Notes under the pieces: generated by a model
Databases searched by the model: none
The model's input: the letters and a program-made list of their open reading frames with translations, nothing else
Told to the model about the DNA's origin: nothing
In this document: positions 16,803-25,510 of the stretch, one piece after another
How the letters are laid out: each line of letters starts with the position of its first letter
Numbering within the stretch: the stretch's first letter is position 1
Made by a program: the position numbers and the translations under genes
DNA from: JBOGEB01 sp050743125
GTDB taxonomy: Bacteria > Actinomycetota > Nitriliruptoria > Euzebyales > Egibacteraceae
Length of the DNA stretch: 50,937 bases
Assembly: GCA_050743125.1 (NCBI GenBank)
Contig: JBOGEB010000010.1
Coordinates: 1-50,937, forward strand
Direction of reading: 5' to 3'

Positions 16803-16860
16803 CGTAGGGTCACGACTGTCCAGCCTTTCCGTTAATGTGCGCTTCTGCGGGTTGAGCGCG

Positions 16861-16966
16861 ACACGCTGTCTCCTCTTCGTGCGGAGGTCTGTCGCTCCTT
16901 ATCACCCACGAGCTGGAAATTCCTTACAGCCGGAGCGCGGATTGTTTCGTCGGCAAGTACCGTGGG
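16861..16966 (+). promoter_or_regulatory. Divergent regulatory region of sigma fusion / paralogue 4
   Basis: This region lies between the divergent starts of paralogue 4 and the sigma-fusion gene and is conserved with 11941-12045. ACAGCC (16925-16930) and CGTCGG (16948-16953 by pattern) are separated by about 16 bp, a spacing suitable for an ECF-type promoter directing the sigma gene. Autoregulation by the encoded sigma factor is a hypothesis; conservation of exactly these bases in both copies is what I see. Confidence 0.5.
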
Positions 16967-16995
16967 ATGGGAGGATCGGCGCTGGCGGTGCGGGT

Positions 16996-18195
16996 ATGGA
17001 CGAACGCGAGGCGTGGGAGGGCTACTACCGTGACTACTCCCGCCAGCTGTTCCGCTACGTCCGTGGCCGTGTTGGCAACCACCACGACGCAGAAGACATC
17101 GTCGCCGACTCGTTTGTGCGCGCGGCCAAGCACCTCGACCGGCTCGAGGGCGACCCCGCCTACCTGTACAGGACCGCCCGCAACCTCGTCATCAACAGGC
17201 TCAGCCGGGCTCACCCTGAAACGCCCAGCTCAGACGCTCCTGAGCCGGCGGTGCTCCAGACCTACCCGCCGCTCGAGGAAGACCCGGAGCGGACTGCGCT
17301 GCTGGCCCAGGACCGGACAGAGGTCCGTCCGGCGCTCGAGCAGCTCACGGCTGACCAGCGTGAGGCGCTGGAGCTGCGCTACTTCGGTGAGCTGGACTCC
17401 GCCGCGATCGGTGCGGTTCTAGGAAAAACGCCGGGTGCCGTTGATGTGCTCACGTGCCGCGCCCGCTTCAAGTTGGGCCACTGGCTCCGGCTGGCTCAGG
17501 TGGACACCGCCACGCTTCCCGCCCAGTGTTGGAACGACTACATCCCCCGGCTGTCCGCTCACATCGACGGCAAGCTGAAAAGCCCCGAGCGTGAACAGAC
17601 GCTCGCGCACCTCGACGGCTGCGAGCCCTGCCAGACGGCCTATGCGGCAATGCAAGAGGCAGGACGCCGCCTGCGTGTGCTCGTCCCTCCGGTGCTCGCA
17701 CTCCCGAGCTTGACCGAACGCATCGGGGCGGAGCTGGCCGCCAGCGCCGCCGCTGAGGCGCACCGTTCGGCGACGTCGACCGCCCGGCATCGGCGGCATC
17801 GGCGGCTCGACACGCAGACGCTGGTGGGCGCGGCGGTCGGGGTCGTGGTCGTCGTGATCATGGCCTTCGCCGTCCCTCCGCTGCTGGCACGCCCGGTACT
17901 CGACATGGCTCCTGATCCACTCAACTTCGGGCAACAGACACCGCTCGGCCAGTCCTCTGAGCAGACCATCACCCTGACGAACCGGGGCACGCAGCCCGTC
18001 AAGATCACCGAGCTGGGCATCGAGAGTCCGAACACGGGCGAATTCGTGGTTACCCGCACGACCTGTACGCAGGAACCGGTTCCGGTTGGCGGCACCTGCT
18101 CCGCGACCATCCGGTTCACCCGGGTCGCTGAAGGCTCCAGCACCGTCGCGCTGAACATCTCCGCGCGGCCCAAGCCGTGGTGGCTCCCTGGCTGA
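16996..18195 (+). CDS. ECF-like sigma factor fused to zinc-finger anti-sigma, TM helix and extracytoplasmic domain
   Basis: 399-aa single-chain sigma/anti-sigma protein. Residues 1-72 are sigma region 2 (YYRDYSRQLFRYVRGRVGNHHDAEDIVADSF, AYLYRTARNLVINR). Residues ~108-165 are region 4 (ALEQLTADQREALELRYFGEL, AAIGAVLGKTPGAVDVLTCRAR). Residues ~182-222 form a putative zf-HC2 anti-sigma finger with H205-x3-C209-x2-C212. One TM helix (~275-298) is followed by ~100 outside residues resembling an ASH/choice-of-anchor-D beta sandwich (LNFGQQTPLGQSSEQTITLTNRGTQP, two cysteines). Start is ATG 16996; upstream in-frame starts fall in the conserved promoter repeat. The protein would be held at the membrane and released or activated by an outside cue, possibly by proteolysis. 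Array paralogue 4 is divergent, so it is the obvious candidate regulator of the array. Confidence 0.85.
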   Translation: MDEREAWEGYYRDYSRQLFRYVRGRVGNHHDAEDIVADSFVRAAKHLDRLEGDPAYLYRTARNLVINRLSRAHPETPSSDAPEPAVLQTYPPLEEDPERTALLAQDRTEVRPALEQLTADQREALELRYFGELDSAAIGAVLGKTPGAVDVLTCRARFKLGHWLRLAQVDTATLPAQCWNDYIPRLSAHIDGKLKSPEREQTLAHLDGCEPCQTAYAAMQEAGRRLRVLVPPVLALPSLTERIGAELAASAAAEAHRSATSTARHRRHRRLDTQTLVGAAVGVVVVVIMAFAVPPLLARPVLDMAPDPLNFGQQTPLGQSSEQTITLTNRGTQPVKITELGIESPNTGEFVVTRTTCTQEPVPVGGTCSATIRFTRVAEGSSTVALNISARPKPWWLPG

Positions 18196-18320
18196 GGCGC
18201 GTGTGAGCCTGCCCGCCCGGTCGTCACCCGGCTCCCCGCTGTCCCTGCGGCGGGCTCCGGAGGAGCGCGGTGGGGCACAGGGCCGGGCGGTTGACGGATG
18301 CGTCGGCGTCGCCAGCTCCG

Positions 18321-18333
18321 TAGCCTCATGCTC
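18321..18333 (+). promoter_or_regulatory. Leaderless -10 box of MDMPI gene
   Basis: TAGCCT (18321-18326) then 7 nt and ATG 18334. It matches the xdhC promoter exactly and decides between the candidate starts 18298, 18328 and 18334. Confidence 0.5.
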
Positions 18334-19185
18334 ATGGCAGCAGTCGTGACGGCAGATCGTTGGGTGCAGGCCCGCGGGGCGCTCGAAGCCGTGGTCCCCC
18401 GGGTGACGGCCCTGCTGCGGTCGGTCCGTGACCCCGGCGCCCCCGCGCTGGGGGTGTGGAGCGTGGCCGAGGTGGCGACCCACCTGACCCAGGCATGGGA
18501 GGTGATACCCCGCCTGGCGGCGAGGCAGCCCAGCCTGCTGGGGGACCAGGTTCTCCCGCTGGGGGACATGGGGGAGTTCGCCGACGCCACCACCGCCGCG
18601 GTCGCCCAGGAGCCCGAGCGGGATCTGGGGGCTCTGGCCGACCGCATCGAGGCGAGCGCCGCCCGATTCCTGCGGGCGTGCGCGACCGCGCGTGCCGACG
18701 ACCGCAGTCCCTGGCTGGTGGAGGGCACCAAGGTCTCGCGGGCGACGTTCGTCTGCCATCTGCTCAACGAGTCGCTCGTCCACGGCCACGACATCGCCCA
18801 GGCGGAGGGAAAGCCGTGGGAGATCGACCGCTCGCATGCCGCCCTGGTCGTGCTCGGGTTCTTGGTCCCCGTGCTCCAGGCGTTCGACTCGCGCAGCATG
18901 GTCGACCAGAGCGAAGCTGCCGGCCTGCGTGCCTGCTTCGAGGTTCGCGTCCGCGGGGCGGCAGAGCGCGTCTACTTCGTCTTCGAGGACGGAACGCTCG
19001 CCATCGACGCCCGCCGCCCTGCCCGCAAGGTCGACTGCCACCTGTCGGTCGACCCCACCGCCTTCCTGCTGGTGGCGTGGGCGCGCACGAGCGAGTGGGG
19101 GCCGATCGCCAAGGGCCAGCTGCTGACCTGGGGCCGCAAGCCCTGGCTGGGCCTCAAGTTCCGGAGCCTGCTCCGCAACCCGTAA
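18334..19185 (+). CDS. MDMPI/DinB-type mycothiol-dependent enzyme with SCP2-like C-terminus
   Basis: 283-aa protein of the maleylpyruvate isomerase N-terminal-domain family. These are DinB-fold proteins that in actinobacteria often use mycothiol and a divalent metal. The N-terminal four-helix part contains GVWSVAEVATHLTQAWEV and, near the end, FVCHLLNESLVHGHDIAQAEG. These carry the histidines expected to bind metal: His in VATHL, and HGHD. The C-terminal ~110 residues (ACFEVRVRGAAERVYFVFEDGTLAID...DCHLSVDPTAFLLVAWAR) resemble a sterol-carrier-protein-2-like fold, a common partner domain. Substrate unknown. The gene stands alone between the sigma fusion and the glucosidase. Confidence 0.8.
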   Translation: MAAVVTADRWVQARGALEAVVPRVTALLRSVRDPGAPALGVWSVAEVATHLTQAWEVIPRLAARQPSLLGDQVLPLGDMGEFADATTAAVAQEPERDLGALADRIEASAARFLRACATARADDRSPWLVEGTKVSRATFVCHLLNESLVHGHDIAQAEGKPWEIDRSHAALVVLGFLVPVLQAFDSRSMVDQSEAAGLRACFEVRVRGAAERVYFVFEDGTLAIDARRPARKVDCHLSVDPTAFLLVAWARTSEWGPIAKGQLLTWGRKPWLGLKFRSLLRNP

Positions 19186-19284
19186 CGGGGCTGACGCCCC
19201 CAGCCCGACGAGGCGTGGACGGTGGGGCGGTGACGTCCGAGCCCTCGGGCGGCGTGGGCGGAGGGGACCCGGGGACGAGGCGCC

Positions 19285-19296
19285 TACCATGAGTTC
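19285..19296 (+). promoter_or_regulatory. Leaderless -10 box before glucosidase leader ORF
   Basis: TACCAT (19285-19290), then 6 nt, then GTG at 19297. The spacing fits a transcript that starts at the GTG of an 18-codon leader ORF rather than at the glucosidase start. Confidence 0.4.
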
Positions 19297-19353
19297 GTGA
19301 ACCCACCACGGCGTCATGGTGCGCGTGGCGCCGCGCGCCCTGCCGGCCTGTGA
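19297..19353 (+). CDS. 18-codon leader ORF coupled to the glucosidase gene
   Basis: GTG 19297 opens VNPPRRHGARGAARPAGL and stops at TGA 19351-19353. The stop shares bases with the GTG start (19350) of the glucosidase. The glucosidase start has no Shine-Dalgarno sequence, so its ribosomes may come from this leader. The arginine- and proline-rich peptide may be unimportant in itself. A second such leader precedes the PIG-L gene at 42848. Confidence 0.35.
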   Translation: MNPPRRHGARGAARPAGL

Positions 19354-21998
19354 CCGGCGAGCTCGACGCGGAGCGGCGGCGGCTGCTCGAGGCTCGGGCG
19401 GGCACGGTCGACTGGAAGCGCTGGGGGCCTTACGTCTCGGCCCGTCAGTGGGGCACGGTGCGGGAGGACTACAGCCCCGACGGCGACGCCTGGTCCTACT
19501 TTCCCCACGACCATGCCCGCTCGCGGGCTTACCGCTGGGGAGAGGACGGGCTGGCCGGCGTCTGCGACCGCTGGCAGCACCTGTGCCTCGCCCTCGCCCT
19601 GTGGAACGGGCGGGACCCGATCCTCAAGGAGCGGCTCTTCGGCCTGGCCAACGGGGAGGGCAACCACGGCGAGGACGTGAAGGAGTACTGGTGGCCGCTC
19701 GACTCCACCCCCACCCACTCCTGGATGCGCTGGCTCTACCGCTACCCCCAGGCCGAGTTCCCCTACGCCCGCCTGGTGGAGGAGAACCGCCGGCGAGGCC
19801 TCCACGACCCCGAGTTCGAGCTGGCCGACACCGGGGTCTTCGACGGGAACCGTTTCTTCGACGTCGAGGTCACCTACGCCAAGGCCGGCCCGAACGACCT
19901 CTGCGTCGAGTTCGCCTGCACCAACCACGGTCCCGCCGCCGCCCGGCTCCACCTGCTGCCCACGGTGTGGCTCCGCAACACCTGGGCCTGGGGCCGCGAC
20001 GACCGGCGCGCGCAGCTGTGGGCGACGGGCGAGAGCGGGGGCGAGGCCCTCGTCGAGATCAGTCACGGCGCCCTGGGGCAGTTCTTCCTGGCGGCCGAAG
20101 GGTCGCCCGAGCTGCTGTTCACCGAGAACGAGACCAACGCCGAGCGGCTCTTCGGGGCGCCCAACCGCACCCCGTACACAAAGGACGGAATCAACGACCA
20201 CGTCGTCTCCGGCGCCCCGACGGTGAACCCCCAGCGACGGGGGACCAAGGCGGCGGCCTGGTACCGCCTCGACGTCCTCCCCGGCGCCACCGTCACCCGC
20301 CGGGTGCGGCTCGTTGCCCGGCCCCCCGGCCTCGGGACGCTGGGCGTGTCGTTCACCCGGGTCCTGGAGGCCCGCCGGGCTGAGGCCGACGAGTTCTACG
20401 CCACCCTGGCGCCCCCGAAGGTGGGGGATGAGGCCCGGCGGGTGCAGCGGCGCGCACTGGCCGGGCTGCTGTGGTCGAAGAAGTACTACCGCTACCACGT
20501 GGGGGAGTGGCTGGAGGGCGACCCGGCCGGCCCCCCGCCCCTCCCCGGGCGGGCCGGCGGGCGCAACAGCGGCTGGGCGCACCTGGCCAACACCGACGTC
20601 ATCTCCATGCCCGACGAGTGGGAGTACCCCTGGTACGCGGCGTGGGACCTCGCCTTCCACGCCATCCCCCTCGCCCTGGTCGACCCCGACTTCGCCAAAG
20701 ACCAACTGATACTGCTGTGCCGGGAGTGGTACATGCACCCCAACGGCCAGCTCCCCGCCTACGAGTGGGCGCTCTCCGACGTCAACCCCCCGGTGCACGC
20801 CTGGGCCACCTGGCGGGTCTACAAGATCGACGCCCGGGCCAGCGGGCGACCTGACCGCGAGTTCCTTGCCCGGGTGTTCCAGAAGCTGCTCCTCAACTTC
20901 ACCTGGTGGGTCAACCGGAAGGACACCTACGGCCGCAACGTGTTCCAGGGCGGCTTCCTGGGGCTCGACAACGTCAGCGTCTTCGACCGCTCCCAGACCC
21001 TGGCCGACGGCGAGCTGGAGCAGGCCGACGCCACCAGCTGGATGGCGATGTTCTGCCTCAACATGCTGGCCATCGCCCTCGAGTTGGCCCGCCACGACCG
21101 CAGCTACGAGGACGTGGCCACCAAGTTCTTCGAGCACTTCCTTTCGATCGCCCATGCCATGAACACCATGGGCGAGGGCGGGATCTCGCTTTGGGACGAG
21201 CAGGACGGCTTCTTCTACGACGTGCTCCTCTGCAAGGGGGCCGACGGCCTTCCCCTGCGTGTGCGCTCCGCCGTGGGCGTCATCCCCCTGTTCGCCGTGG
21301 AGATCCTCGAGCCCGAGGTGCTCGACGCGCTGCCGGACTTCCGGGACCGCATGCGCTGGTTCCGCCGGCACCGGCCTCAGCTGTCCGACAGCGTCTTCAC
21401 CGTGGCCCCCACCGAGGCCGGGGAACGGCACCTGCTCTCGCTCGTCAGCCCGAGGCGGCTGCGCCGGGTCCTGGGGCGGGTGCTCGACCCCGGGGAGTTC
21501 CTCTCCCCTTACGGAGTCCGCTCGATGTCCCGCGTCCACGCTGGGCACCCCGTCAGCGTCGAGCTCAGCGGGCGGCGCCACGAGGTGGCTTACGAGCCTG
21601 GGGAGTCCACGACGGGCACGTTCGGGGGGAACTCGAACTGGCGGGGGCCGGTGTGGTTCCCGATCAACTACCTGCTGGTGGAGTCGCTCCAGAAGTTCCA
21701 CCACTTCATGGGGGACGGGTACACGGTCGAGTTCCCCACCGGGTCGGGCCGTCAGGCCCATCTGGCCGAGGTGGCGGCGGAGCTGTCCCGCCGGCTCGTC
21801 GCCCTGTTTCTGCCCGACGGCGAGGGCCGCCGGCCGGTCAACGGCGGGCGCGGCCTGTTCGACCGCGACCCCCGTTGGCGGGAGCACGTCGTCTTCAACG
21901 AGTACTTCCACGGCGAGACCGGCGCCGGTCTGGGCGCCACCCACCAGACGGGCTGGACAGCCCTTGTGGCCAAGCTCATCCGCCAGAGCGGGGGTTGA
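19350..21998 (+). CDS. GH63-type glucosidase (MGH1-like)
   Basis: 882-aa cytoplasmic protein of glycoside hydrolase family 63, bacterial type, with an (alpha/alpha)6 catalytic domain. The N-terminal half is a beta-rich domain (WGPYVSARQWGTVREDYSPDGDAWSYFPHDHARSRAYRWGEDG, in part). The catalytic half contains the family patterns WYMHPNGQLPAYEWALSDV, GGFLGLDNVSVFDRS, TSWMAMFCLNML, LWDEQDGFFYD, NWRGPVWFPINYL and FNEYFHGETGAGLGATHQTGW. Related enzymes cleave glucosylglycerate, mannosylglycerate or alpha-glucosides, so a role in compatible-solute or trehalose-type sugar turnover is likely but the substrate cannot be read from sequence. Start is GTG 19350 overlapping the leader ORF's stop. No sugar-metabolism genes flank it. 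Confidence 0.85.
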   Translation: MTGELDAERRRLLEARAGTVDWKRWGPYVSARQWGTVREDYSPDGDAWSYFPHDHARSRAYRWGEDGLAGVCDRWQHLCLALALWNGRDPILKERLFGLANGEGNHGEDVKEYWWPLDSTPTHSWMRWLYRYPQAEFPYARLVEENRRRGLHDPEFELADTGVFDGNRFFDVEVTYAKAGPNDLCVEFACTNHGPAAARLHLLPTVWLRNTWAWGRDDRRAQLWATGESGGEALVEISHGALGQFFLAAEGSPELLFTENETNAERLFGAPNRTPYTKDGINDHVVSGAPTVNPQRRGTKAAAWYRLDVLPGATVTRRVRLVARPPGLGTLGVSFTRVLEARRAEADEFYATLAPPKVGDEARRVQRRALAGLLWSKKYYRYHVGEWLEGDPAGPPPLPGRAGGRNSGWAHLANTDVISMPDEWEYPWYAAWDLAFHAIPLALVDPDFAKDQLILLCREWYMHPNGQLPAYEWALSDVNPPVHAWATWRVYKIDARASGRPDREFLARVFQKLLLNFTWWVNRKDTYGRNVFQGGFLGLDNVSVFDRSQTLADGELEQADATSWMAMFCLNMLAIALELARHDRSYEDVATKFFEHFLSIAHAMNTMGEGGISLWDEQDGFFYDVLLCKGADGLPLRVRSAVGVIPLFAVEILEPEVLDALPDFRDRMRWFRRHRPQLSDSVFTVAPTEAGERHLLSLVSPRRLRRVLGRVLDPGEFLSPYGVRSMSRVHAGHPVSVELSGRRHEVAYEPGESTTGTFGGNSNWRGPVWFPINYLLVESLQKFHHFMGDGYTVEFPTGSGRQAHLAEVAAELSRRLVALFLPDGEGRRPVNGGRGLFDRDPRWREHVVFNEYFHGETGAGLGATHQTGWTALVAKLIRQSGG

Positions 21999-22039
21999 CG
22001 CCCCCAGCCGCCGGCTCCCCGAGCTGTCGGTGTGCGGGG

Positions 22040-22294
22040 TCATCCGGCTCGTCGTCGGTGTGGCCGGGCGAGCGGGTCAGGCGGGTGCATGCTGAACCTG
22101 CCGGTGTCCGGGTCGCGGACGACGAGCCACCCGTCCTCGTGGATCCTGTGATGACACGTCCAGCAGGTTAAGCAGAGGTTGTCCTCGTCAGTGGGCCCCA
22201 GGTCGCGTGTCCACCGGTCAGGCTGCGCGTGGCCGGCGCGGGCTGGTGGGGGCGTGGGGGTGTCCCCGACCTGGCCGGACCCAGGTCGGGGCAC
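22040..22294 (-). pseudogene. Duplicated 3' tail of the HNH gene
   Basis: The frame encodes RDLGPTDEDNLCLTCWTCHHRIH and a tail ending PLARPHRRRAG, nearly the same as the last ~60 residues of the neighbouring HNH protein. The upstream half of the frame is unrelated filler. DNA at 22038-22220 matches 22297-22482 with an offset of about 260 bp. So this is a tandem duplication of the gene's 3' end, containing the second half of the HNH motif only. Not an active nuclease; a short open frame remains by chance. Confidence 0.8.
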
Positions 22295-22297
22295 GGG

Positions 22298-23548
22298 TCA
22301 TCCGGCTCGTCGTCGGTGCGGCCGGGCGAGCGGGTCCGGCGGGTGCACGCTGAACCTGCCGGTGTCCGGGTCGCGGACGACGAGCCAGCCGTCGTGGTGG
22401 ATCTTCCCGTGGCAGTCCCAGCAGGTCAAGCAGAGGTTGTCCTCGTCTGTCGGCCCCAAGTCCCGTGTCCACCAGCGCACGTGATGCACCTGGCAGCGGG
22501 AAGCCGGCGCGCCGCACCCGACGCAGGTCTGGTCTCTGGCGATGACCGCGACCCGCTGCTGCCTCGTCGGCTGGCGTTGCGTGCGGCCCGCGTCCAAAAC
22601 CTCCCCGTTACGGGTCATCCACACCGTCGTCACCTCGGCGTCGCAGCAGACCATCTGCGCGGTCGCGGCGCTGACCGGGCCCACCCCGTCCAACCTGGCC
22701 GCCGGCGCCCCCGCCTTGCCCTCCAGCGCCTCCGCGGTGGCGATCAGGATCACGTGCGGGCGCTGGACCGCGACCTGCGGCAGGTCGCCGGCGTCGAGCG
22801 ACCGCCGGGCCAGCTCGACGAGCGCGTCGGCCATCCGCTGCGGGTAGGTGCGGTCGTCGGCGTGGCTGGTTTTGCGGGCCAGCGGGTCCAGCGCGGTCCT
22901 CAGCGTGGCGGTGCCGACCGGGTCCAGCCTGGCGTCCACACGCCCGGACCCGTCCGCGCCGTCGGCGGTGACCGACGCCCGCCGGTTCGCCCACGCGCGG
23001 CGCTCCCTTCCGGCCAGCGCCTCAGGGTCGACGGTGTGCGTCCAGGCGTCCACATGCTCGCGGAGCCGGCGGCGGTCCATCCCGCCGCCGTCGCCGGCGA
23101 CCAGACGGTCCAAATCCTCCCGCACGTCCGGGCGCAGCTCCTTCGCGGTCTGCACCGCGACCTGCGCCTGCCCCAGCCCGATCGTGCCCGCGCGGACCGC
23201 CGCGGCGGTCTCGGGCAGACCCTCCAGCCCGACCGCCGTGTCGGCCTGCGCCCGGGCCTCCCCCCGCGTCAGCCGCAGCCGCCGCGCCAGCAGGTCCGCC
23301 GTGGACCGGGCGCCTTCGGCTCTCCACGCCCCGCGCGCGTCGACCTCGGCGACGCAGCGCAGCTTCTCGGCGGCGACGACGGTTTCTACCCGGTGCAGCC
23401 GCTCGACGCGCTCGGCGAGGTCGGTGTCTTCCACCGCGGCGTCCAACGGCCGCGCGCCCAACACGGCCAGTCCCTGTTCGATCAGGTCGAGGAGGGCGTG
23501 GTCGTCGAGGGTCTCGACCGTCGCCCTCTGGACTTGGTTCGTACGCAT
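22298..23548 (-). CDS. DUF222/HNH endonuclease-domain protein (13E12 repeat family)
   Basis: 416-aa protein typical of actinobacteria, where many copies per genome behave as repeat-family genes. The N-terminal DUF222 helical domain includes LEGLPETAAAVRAGTIGLGQAQ and RLTRGEARAQADTAVG. The C-terminal HNH nuclease reads CVGCGAPASRCQVHHVRWWTRDLGPTDEDNLCLTCWDCHGKIH (in part), with two CxxC pairs and the HH / H metal and catalytic residues intact. Start chosen at ATG 23548 (MRTNQVQRATVETLDDHALLDLI): CATACT lies 6 nt upstream, and the long upstream frame is arginine-rich shadow. Biological role unknown; group-I-intron-like or recombination-linked spread has been suggested for the family. Confidence 0.85.
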   Translation of the reverse strand: MRTNQVQRATVETLDDHALLDLIEQGLAVLGARPLDAAVEDTDLAERVERLHRVETVVAAEKLRCVAEVDARGAWRAEGARSTADLLARRLRLTRGEARAQADTAVGLEGLPETAAAVRAGTIGLGQAQVAVQTAKELRPDVREDLDRLVAGDGGGMDRRRLREHVDAWTHTVDPEALAGRERRAWANRRASVTADGADGSGRVDARLDPVGTATLRTALDPLARKTSHADDRTYPQRMADALVELARRSLDAGDLPQVAVQRPHVILIATAEALEGKAGAPAARLDGVGPVSAATAQMVCCDAEVTTVWMTRNGEVLDAGRTQRQPTRQQRVAVIARDQTCVGCGAPASRCQVHHVRWWTRDLGPTDEDNLCLTCWDCHGKIHHDGWLVVRDPDTGRFSVHPPDPLARPHRRRAG

Positions 23549-24183
23549 GTTCGTAGTATGCCATCTTATTATGGGGTTCGCAAGGATCTCTACGGATCTT
23601 ATGGGCAGCAACAGCCAGGACCTGCCAGTCGTCGAACATCGGAAGACACGGGGCAGATCAGTGCGCGTAGGCGTCGGCGCCAGGTACCAGCGCGTCTGGC
23701 GAGCGCAGCATCCCCGTTTGCCGCGAGCCGCCCGATCTCGATCTCGCACCCTGCGGCTGGGAGACCACCATCCGCCAGCGCAAAGTCGCCGGGATGTGAG
23801 CAAGCGGCTCATCGGTCGTGCCCAGACCACTGCTCGCGCGCACGCAGCACAGTGCTGAGCAGACACAGCGCAGCCCAGGCGAGGGACCTATTCCAGCTGC
23901 TCAGTACTTGAGCCTTGATTCCCGCTCATCACTGTGGTTCATTAGCGATAGTCGTCATCTGGCTCCCAATCGATAATGATCAGGCATCTCAGCGACTTGG
24001 CAGGCGCAGTGAAGCCTTGACAGGAGGATCGAGATCAGCCGCAACAGGCGGAGAAGGGCTGCCGTCGGCAGAAAGTGGAGCTTCGAGGAACTCCGGGAGG
24101 CTACTCCTCCGAGGGCCTCCGCACAATGTGGAGAGTAGACAATTCCGAACAAACACAAGATCCTAACCTAAAGGAGTGAGTAG
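23549..24183. other. 635-bp gene-poor region upstream of the orphan gene
   Basis: No gene I can support. It contains inverted arms AGTGCTGAGCAG (23851-23862) and CTGCTCAGTACT (23897-23908), 11 of 12 matching, 34 bp apart. TTGACA sits at 24017 without a matching -10. TAACCT (24164-24169) lies just before AAAGGAG and the ATG at 24184. Base composition drops towards the right, entering the low-GC gene. Confidence 0.45.
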
Positions 24184-24534
24184 ATGCCTCTCATTGCTGA
24201 CTATGTCATCCTGAGCGACGATTTTTTCGTACTCGAGAAAGCCGAGGCTAAGGAAAATCTGCCCTTTACCCTCCCGTCAAGTGCCCATCTGGACTCACCG
24301 GCCATTCTCTTCTTTAAGGTGGTCTCCCTCGACCCGGTTGATCTCAAGTTTCGAGTCTTTGTCAACGGTTCTGAACAGCAGTGGGCAAAGTATTCAGCTG
24401 GTGCAGTATGCTCGCTCCATGAAGTCGTGGAGGGTTTAAATGCCGGGGACAACACAGTAACCTTCGAGTTCCAAGGCGGCGATGGCACACTGCGGATAGG
24501 AGATGTTGTCCTCTGGTTCAAACGTGAACAATAG
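24184..24534 (+). CDS. Orphan 116-aa protein, probable beta sandwich, foreign composition
   Basis: Unrecognised. The product starts MPLIADYVILSDDFFVLEK and alternates hydrophobic and polar residues through FFKVVSLDPVDLKFRVFVNG, VCSLHEVVEGLNAGDNTVTFEF and TLRIGDVVLWFKREQ. This is an all-beta pattern like a lectin-like or jelly-roll sandwich. It has no signal peptide. AAAGGAG lies 7 nt before the ATG, an unusually good Shine-Dalgarno for this window. GC is far lower than its neighbours (many TTT, AAA, ATT codons), which suggests recent acquisition. It sits in a debris field between the HNH gene and a destroyed regulator. Function unknown. Confidence 0.65.
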   Translation: MPLIADYVILSDDFFVLEKAEAKENLPFTLPSSAHLDSPAILFFKVVSLDPVDLKFRVFVNGSEQQWAKYSAGAVCSLHEVVEGLNAGDNTVTFEFQGGDGTLRIGDVVLWFKREQ

Positions 24535-24548
24535 CTGCTGTCACGGCT

Positions 24549-25510
24549 GCAGCTCGGCCGGAGATCCCTTGGCCCTTGAGGAGCGGCTGGCCAATCTCAT
24601 CACCGACGATGTGCGCCCGCTCCCCTGACGCCGCCTACAGCTGCTCGCAGCCCCAGGTGCATCCAAGCCCTGCCTCAGCGGCTGGACCAGACGAGGCAGT
24701 CTCCGTGCGCGTCGGCTCACCAACCGCCGTGCCGACGCCCAGCTCATCGACGAGTTGCGCCGCTTCTCCCGTCACGAGTCGTTCGACGAGCAGGCGATGC
24801 CGGAACTCGGCTCCGAGGCGATCGACCTTTCCGGCGCGATGGAGGCATTCGCTGGTAGGGAACCCTCCGGAATGAGGATCTGCATACGCTGCGCAATCTG
24901 ACCCCCTACCACGGACGGGAGGTGCCAACGGTCAGCGGTGTCCTGCTCGTTGGCAAGGACCGCGCGTCGCATGTTCCCGACGCATGAATCCAGGTGGAAG
25001 ACCCGCGAGGAGTGACCGTCATCGCATCCTTGATTCCGTCGAATGCGCGGCTTGCCGGTACGCACCGTGGAGGACGCGACCGGTGCCGTCCGCCGCAACA
25101 TTGCCAGGCAGGCAGTGATCGAAGCCGAGGTCCCATTCGGTCGCGATCTTTGACCATCGGCTGAAGATAGCCCCCCGGGCTGCTGCCGTTCGGGTAACCA
25201 TCGACGAGATCAGACGCGGCGTCTCCCGTCTCCCGCAACCGTTGCCTGTGTCGATACGGTCCTGGACGAGCCGCTGGGGATGCGCTTCCGGACGCTCTCC
25301 GGCGTACGTCGGCGTGCCACATCCCTGGACGAGACCGATCAGGCGATCGCCAAACCTGCTCGCGAGCGGCCCTGGGTTCTCCACGCGCCAGGTCACGGAC
25401 GCCATCGGTCGTTCGCCGCGGGCAACCCGCAACGGCTGGCCTCACTCGTCGAGCGTGGTGTCGTGGTCGAAGTGGGCTCCGGTCCCAACGATCCTCGGCG
25501 AGTCACCGAC
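24549..25510 (+). pseudogene. Destroyed AlbA/Schlafen-type ATP-binding regulator (COG2865-like)
   Basis: Pieces of one protein appear in order but in different plus-strand frames: LALEERLANLITDDVRP; QVHPSP and PDEAVSVRVGS; TNRRADAQLIDELRRFSRHESFDEQAMPEL; DLHTLRNLTPYHGREVPTVSGVLLVGKDRA; PGLLPFG then TIDEIRRGVSRL then RNR. The winged-helix tail reads LLASGPGFSTRQVTDAIGRSPRATRN and LVERGVVVEVGSGPNDPRR. These match the family's AlbA-like N-terminus, GHKL-like ATP-binding segment and C-terminal wHTH. The middle (~150 aa including the ATPase core) is shortened. At least five frameshifts mean it is not functional. The ruined tail abuts the 3' end of array paralogue 5. Confidence 0.75.

Noticed and set aside
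19314..22043. 909-aa open frame antisense to the glucosidase gene
   Set aside because: High-GC shadow: Val/Gly/Pro-rich with no domain pattern, while the plus strand encodes a clear GH63 protein. The same holds for 37280-39913 and 31684-33357 (minus) opposite purA/purD and the PLP enzyme.
22040..22294. Independent 84-aa HNH nuclease
   Set aside because: Only the second half of the HNH motif is present and the N-terminal half is unrelated filler; best explained as a duplicated gene tail.
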